Part shown: positions 62,873-64,000 of the stretch, one piece after another
How positions within the stretch are numbered: the first letter of the stretch is position 1
How the letters are laid out: each line of letters opens with the position of its first letter
Source of the DNA: Cacajao melanocephalus
Taxonomy: Eukaryota; Chordata; Mammalia; Primates; Pitheciidae
Reading direction: 5' to 3'
Assembly: GCA_963573385.1 (NCBI GenBank)
Contig: CAUYLG010070551.1
Coordinates: 1-64,000 of the forward strand
DNA: 64,000 bases
Translations under genes and position numbers: made by a program
The notes under the pieces: model-generated
Told to the model about the DNA's origin: nothing
The model's database searches: none
What the model saw: the letters and a program-made list of their open reading frames with translations, nothing else

Positions 62873-64000
62873 TGTGGAGAGACTTGATACAATGTAGTGG
62901 TATGTGTATGTGGGTGTGTGTGTGTGCATGTGCACTAAAATATTTTACTTTCCTGTGTTAAGGGAAGATAATGAAGACCAGTTATAAAGTTTTAAAATAT
63001 TTTATTTTCACCAGGCAGAAGATAACTTTTAAAAATAATTTTATTCTGGTGAAGTTTTGTATTTCCATAAGGTTTGCATTTTCTCTTCCAAAATTGAGAC
63101 TTGTTATAACACATCGGATTTTGCTCTTTGTAATAATTTTGAGAAAGCTTAAACACAAATTTAAAATAATATTGAATATTGTCACGGTATTTGTGTCTCC
63201 CTCTCCTTTGCTTCTGACTTTCTGTGTCTACTGCATTATTACAGCAGTTTGCTGGGCATATGGTAGCAGAAGCTTGAGAAAGTAGTAATAGTGATAGAAT
63301 AGTTACATAATTACACCCTTTCTTATAAACCATTTAAGAAAACTTTGTAAAAAGGATCTGGAAAAAGGAAAGATTTCATATAACAACACTAACGGGGGAA
63401 CAGTTGTTTGTTTCTTTTGTGTCACACATTTCTCCTGAGTAGAAAATAATATTAAATATTCCAAAAAGATTAGAAGCAAAGTTTATATGCTTACCCTTGG
63501 CCAACTCTGAGTGGTAATATAATCTAAAGAAATATTATTTCAATTATTTGCAACGCAGTTTCAGCAGTTTGTCACTAGGTTTTTATCTAAAAAGAAAGAA
63601 AATCAAATTGTACATCATTAAATATTACTAATATATATATATTAGTTTTGATTTACTTTTGCTTTCAATTATCTCCTCAAACTATAAAAATTACATTAAA
63701 AAAAGTTTAGTAAGCTTAAGTGAACGGTACTCCTCTTAAAAAATTATCTTTTTTCTCTCAATGCTCTTATCTAAGACAAAATCCATAGTTATAAAGGTAT
63801 AGAAAAATAAATAGGAAAATTAAAATGGTAATCCCAACAGTTCAATCCAAAACACTATCTGGCCATTTTATGAGAAAATATTGTTTGACCTGATTCATTA
63901 ATGTAATTAGTCACTTAATAATGATTAACTTCTTTCTACTGTATTCAGAGATAATTATAATAATAGCCAATAACAAATGTAAAACATACGTATTGATGAA
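62873..64000. other. single-copy AT-rich sequence
   Basis: A (TG)n-like microsatellite lies at about 62905-62935 and an (AT)n run near 63630-63645. Overlapping openings at 62971-63333 on both strands show no known domain. Confidence 0.5.

Overview
The window is primate nuclear DNA. It carries many Alu elements (a primate-specific SINE), L1 elements of several ages, THE1/MST/MLT LTRs, MIR and L2 relics and pogo/Tigger-type DNA transposons. The base composition is AT-rich and poor in CpG. The only protein-coding sequence I can support is the last coding exon of MSR1 (macrophage scavenger receptor 1, SR-A type I), at 2245-2378 on the + strand. It encodes the C-terminal half of the SRCR domain. 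Two residues differ from the human protein as I remember it, so this may be a non-human primate or a variant allele; I could not check this.

Layout. Positions 1-2244 are the last MSR1 intron, with two MIR relics and a good branch point and acceptor. From 2379 comes the 3' UTR and downstream flank. The rest, about 60 kb, looks like a gene desert downstream of MSR1. A near full-length but badly decayed L1M element (about 5700-10975) is broken by an LTR, two Alus and a very short L1 tail. Region 10976-20340 is a mosaic of Alus, L1 3' ends, a large polypurine tract and an unclassified direct-repeat pair. Region 20341-40200 is mostly single-copy sequence with scattered L1M, LTR, Alu and DNA-transposon relics. 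Region 40200-47760 is rich in LTRs, with a three-layer nest (MST-type LTR holding an antisense THE1-type LTR and an Alu). Region 49280-55130 is mostly minus-strand L1M, with a 348-bp tandem duplication at its left edge and an odd L2-like block inside it. Region 56200-61110 holds nested and solo LTRs around about 2.35 kb of unclassified sequence. The end, to 64000, is AT-rich single-copy sequence with one younger Alu.

I saw no tRNA, rRNA or snRNA gene, no CRISPR array, no intact viral or transposon reading frame, and no new gene system. The open reading frames of 60-126 codons are translations of repeats or chance openings. The observations most worth checking are the dated insertion nests, the 348-bp duplication, an age-order paradox (L2 inside L1M), several very short L1 tails, and a cluster of ETS/AP-1/RUNX/E-box motifs near 35.1-35.3 kb that might be a macrophage enhancer. 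Repeat family names come from remembered consensus sequences, and element edges are good to about 10-30 bp unless target-site duplications are given.
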